Assembly: GCF_036370855.1 (NCBI RefSeq)
Contig: NC_088098.1
Location: forward strand, 201,545,336 to 201,609,335
Direction: 5' to 3'
From: Dromaius novaehollandiae
Taxonomy: Eukaryota; Chordata; Aves; Casuariiformes; Dromaiidae
Length of the DNA stretch: 64,000 nt
How positions within the stretch are numbered: position 1 is the first letter of the stretch; each line of letters opens with the position of its first letter. The translations under genes and the position numbers were made by a program. Shown piece by piece: positions 60,530 to 64,000 of this stretch. The notes under the pieces were generated by a model. That model made no database searches, was not told the origin of the DNA, and worked only from the letters and a program-made list of their open reading frames with translations.

Positions 60530-63500
60530 CTGTAGAAACAGAATTAAGATGCATTTACTAACAGAGAAAAAGAGGTACTCTGCATTTTTGCAAGTTTACA
60601 ACCTGATCTTGAAACATCTCTCCCACATATTTAAGTACTGAAGAAAACTCATGCCAATAAAAACAAAAGTCTCAATTTGGTTACATGCCTCAGCCTGAGC
60701 ACATATTTTGGCCATCCATGTGTCTCTTCTGAAAAATCTAAGGTTTAAAAGCACAGAATGAAGTGAGAACGCCTGGATTTTGCTTCAAGCTGTTTCAAGC
60801 ACTTCTTAAAGAAGCAGTGTGGTTCACAGCAGCTTCCAAACGGCAATCTCAAGAGACGTTCAGCTCTCAGATTAAGCCCTCTGTTTTTCAGAATTTGTAA
60901 CAGCACTTGGATATCCTGGGTAAAAGAAGCACATAAGCAAAGAAGTATTACTGGGTCCTGATTTAAATCAGTATAGGATATATGTCAGGTAACAAAACTT
61001 TCCTGGTGACAAACTTGATGAAGCAGTATGTTTGATGTCTTAAAACATAAAGAGTTGACCAGGTTGCCCATCAGTTCTGAGAACTGGAGTCCTTAAGTTA
61101 ATTTTCATTATAATTACCATTTAGTTCAAGTGGAGGAGAGGAATGCAAAGAATTTAGTGAGAAACCTTATAAATATAACCCTGCCCACACACTGCAGGCT
61201 CTCCCCAGCTGCTTCTTTTCTTTACTGCAGGTTTTAAAACAGAACATTCATATATGAGCAATACTGGAATAGAGATGCAGACTTCTCAGATTACTATACT
61301 TCTTTTCCTGTAAAAGGTGATAAAATATCTTCCTTCTTCCGCCAGAAACCAGAGCACTGTTACACATGTTGGCTATTGGGACACCTTCCATACTTAAAGA
61401 ACAAGACCACACTTCCAATTTCTGTACTAGCATCAACCACACATGAAAGCTTGAATGAGCACCACACTCTCGAGAAACCAGTCCATTTTTCACTCACACA
61501 GCACAGAATATGCCGAGAAGTACCTGAAGGCCTTCAAAGTCTGACTACTTTCATTATATAAAGGAAAGCTATAAATCTAAGAAACAGAAATTCGACCCTA
61601 TCCACTTTTGCAGGATCCATCAGCACTGCTGGGATAAAATCTTTACTCTCCCTAGTTCTCATTTTCTTTCCCTTTTGTTACATGCAAGTTTTACATTTTG
61701 CTGTTGCTCGCTGACAGGAACAGCTGCATTTTTTCTAAACTTAAATGCTTGTTCTCTCTTGTCAGATTACATCACATACACATACAGCTTGCCGAAAATA
61801 TATAATCTCTGAACTGTGAGAGCTTCATTCATTTATATTGGTTTTGACTGGCTGAATCATGTTGCTGTCCCCTGAATACAGCTGTAATTGGTGCTGGCTG
61901 CAGTGACACCTGCTTGCAAGGGCAGAGAGATGCTCACATCAAACTCTGCTTCATTAATGAACACAGCAGACAGGCTCCTAATACTTTTGATACGTCTCAG
62001 ACAACAGCAAGCATAGCGAGCACAGGAGACGGGCAAAAACTACAGGGGATGTAACCTGCTCCCCTTCTCAGGTCCAATAATTTGCTGTTCAAAAGATACA
62101 GTTTGTGAAAGATTCCCATGGCTGAGTCTCAGCTTCTTAGCGTCAACTTAAACAAAAGAAGCTTCACCGCAATATTTTGATCCATAAGGGCAGCAGTGTA
62201 AGGAACACACCAAGAGTGCCAGGAGCTGTCAAATCAACTCGTTCTAAAATGTTTGCTGGCCTCAGCCTCTGAGGCCAGCTCCTTCCTGACTCGGATCAAG
62301 GACCTTGCTGAAAATGCTGCTGCTCCTTCACTACTGCTCCAAAAGGAAGAGAAGTTGCACCTATGTGAACCCCAGAATCATCTCATCCAGGCATGACATG
62401 ATAGAAGCCTCAAAACACCCTCTCTTCAAGAGCAATAGTGAGCTACAGCCATTAAATTTTTTTTGGAATACTTATTAAGAACTAGACTGTTTCAAGAACC
62501 AACTTTTAATAAGTCAGCATTGCTGTTCGTCCACACATTTCTGCCCACAAAGCTAAACTCCAACAAATTATGTCTTTGGAAATCTGGCCATTGGTTGCTT
62601 CCCCCTGCACCACCCAAAAAACATAACTAAGTAGCATAAAACGCATGACAAGTGTAAAAGTATGAATTTTGGATCTTTTTAAAAGCCCATCCTTGGAATT
62701 ACTCAAAAAATTAAGTTTCCTTGCTACTCTCCCCCTTTTTTTTTAATTGAGAAATAAACAAAAATAAAATTTAAAAAATAAGTTTAAATGTTACAGCATC
62801 TAAGGGGGGGGGGGGGGAGATGTAGGGGAGGAACTTCCATAGCTGAGAGATAATCAGGGTAATGAACATTTGTGAGCTTGCTGAAAGAAAAAGCAAAGGT
62901 ATATAATATGCCCTTAACTGAGAAGCGTACAACAGTTAGGTAATCGTGGACACAAAAAAGTTTCTCAAGATTTATCTTCCTGTAGAAAAATCATTTTTGT
63001 CAGAAAATACCAGTTTCAGAACAGAATTTCCAAAGCCAGAAAGGTGTCCAGTGGAGGACAGCCTGCTGGCTGCTAGCATGCTGGAAACCCATGTCTGCAC
63101 TTTCACATGCTTTCACTCAGACCAAGAACTTGCATCTGTGTTTTTCACATCCTAAGAAAGTCTTCCAACTTCAAGCTATAGAGTCGCATTTTATCCCTGA
63201 AGGAACTTGGAAAAGACTTCCCCTTTTCTCCTTTTGTAGGCAGTTTTAAAATACTTTTTAGTTTAATCCGACAACTGTGGTAAGCCTGAAGACAAGTAGG
63301 TTTGATTGTTAGCTGTCTTTGGTTGAACCCTTGAAATCTCTTGCACCAATGCATGGATCCACAACTGAAAACCTCTGTGGGTAAAGGTTTAAGGTTTGCT
63401 CTTTGGGATGACAAACGATTCAAGTTCTAAGGCTATAGGTGGATGGTGACAGAGGAAAGACTTGAGTTCAGATCTCCCATATGCCCGAGTTCCTCAACTT

Positions 63501-64000
63501 GTGATATGGGATGAAATCCCTCAAGTCGAACTGCCTTCTCCCTCCCACAATCCCCCTCCCTGCCTCCAAATCCCTTGGAAATTGATTCATCCATTTTTTC
63601 CTTAAGCTGGAGAGGAGTTTTCCATCCTAAAACTATCTGGAGCTTTTCTTGGCTGAGTAGCAATACAATTACAAGATCTGTATAAAAACATAAACAAAGC
63701 TTTCCTTAAATGAACATTAACTGTTTGGACTCTTGTGGTTAATTAAATAGTATAGCCAAAGAAGCATTTAAAAAAAAAGTCATAATCTGAAAGATTAACA
63801 GTTACTGTAGACTGAACGAAGTCAAAAGTAAGCCCTGAAAAGTCACATCTTGCTCTGAAGCTGAGGGTTTGCTCTGTCTTCAAGAAGGCTGCAGATACAG
63901 TTGAGAGGGAATTAAAAAAAAGTATTGTTTAATACTTACATATAAATCGACATATTTGCAGACTAAAATACAGAACAAAGTGGTTTTCTTCACAATGTTT
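60530..64000 (-). other. ELMOD1: ELMOD1 upstream (5'-most) intron, running off the window
   Basis: The acceptor at 60530 implies a non-coding exon further upstream. No CpG island or plausible promoter appears before the window edge, so the transcription start is inferred to lie beyond 64000. It holds a G14 run at 62804-62817 and no other recognised feature. Confidence 0.6.
62804..62817 (+). repeat. G14 homopolymer
   Basis: Uninterrupted run of 14 G read directly. Such runs are prone to sequencing length error. Confidence 0.9.

Overview
This is a vertebrate nuclear genomic window, most likely from a bird or a close sauropsid relative. Genes are sparse and split by GT/AG introns. The dispersed repeats are CR1-type LINEs plus an L2-like remnant, and I saw no Alu or L1 sequence. 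Two genes can be read with confidence: sarcolipin (SLN, + strand, one coding exon near 11.8 kb) and ELMOD1 (- strand, ten coding exons from 60.46 kb down to 32.49 kb). These two genes are also neighbours in other vertebrates, as far as I recall, and that supports both calls.

Layout. 0-11.6 kb: non-coding. A tandem polyadenylation signal near 0.8 kb may end a gene entering from the left; from remembered synteny SLC35F2 is the candidate, but I see no coding sequence for it. 11.65-12.3 kb: SLN last exon, carrying the whole 31-residue reading frame. 12.3-19 kb: no gene seen. 19-21.3 kb: a long, decayed, ancient CR1-like LINE. 21.3-21.7 kb: a G-rich block. 22.83-23.2 kb: an isolated CpG island flanked by good splice signals, the most unexplained element here. 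27.2-28.4 kb: an L2-like LINE remnant with a recognisable reverse-transcriptase motif. 31.3-32.5 kb: probable ELMOD1 3' UTR. 32.5-60.5 kb: ELMOD1 exons and introns, including a CR1 fragment at 49.9 kb and a better-preserved one at 56.3-56.8 kb. 60.5-64 kb: probably the first intron of ELMOD1, whose promoter lies outside the window.

The ELMOD1 model has consensus splice sites at every junction. All phases agree, and the spliced reading frame is 981 nt including the stop, so the protein is 326 residues. It carries the ELMO-domain GAP motif with its catalytic arginine at residue 174. The SLN frame keeps the transmembrane helix and the regulatory Thr5 but has a diverged luminal tail. The two genes are not functionally linked as far as known: SLN is a SERCA regulator in muscle, and ELMOD1 is an Arf-family GAP best known in neural and hair cells. 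Nothing here amounts to a clear new biological system. The best leads are the orphan CpG island, the SLN tail and the apparently missing ELMOD1 alternative segment.
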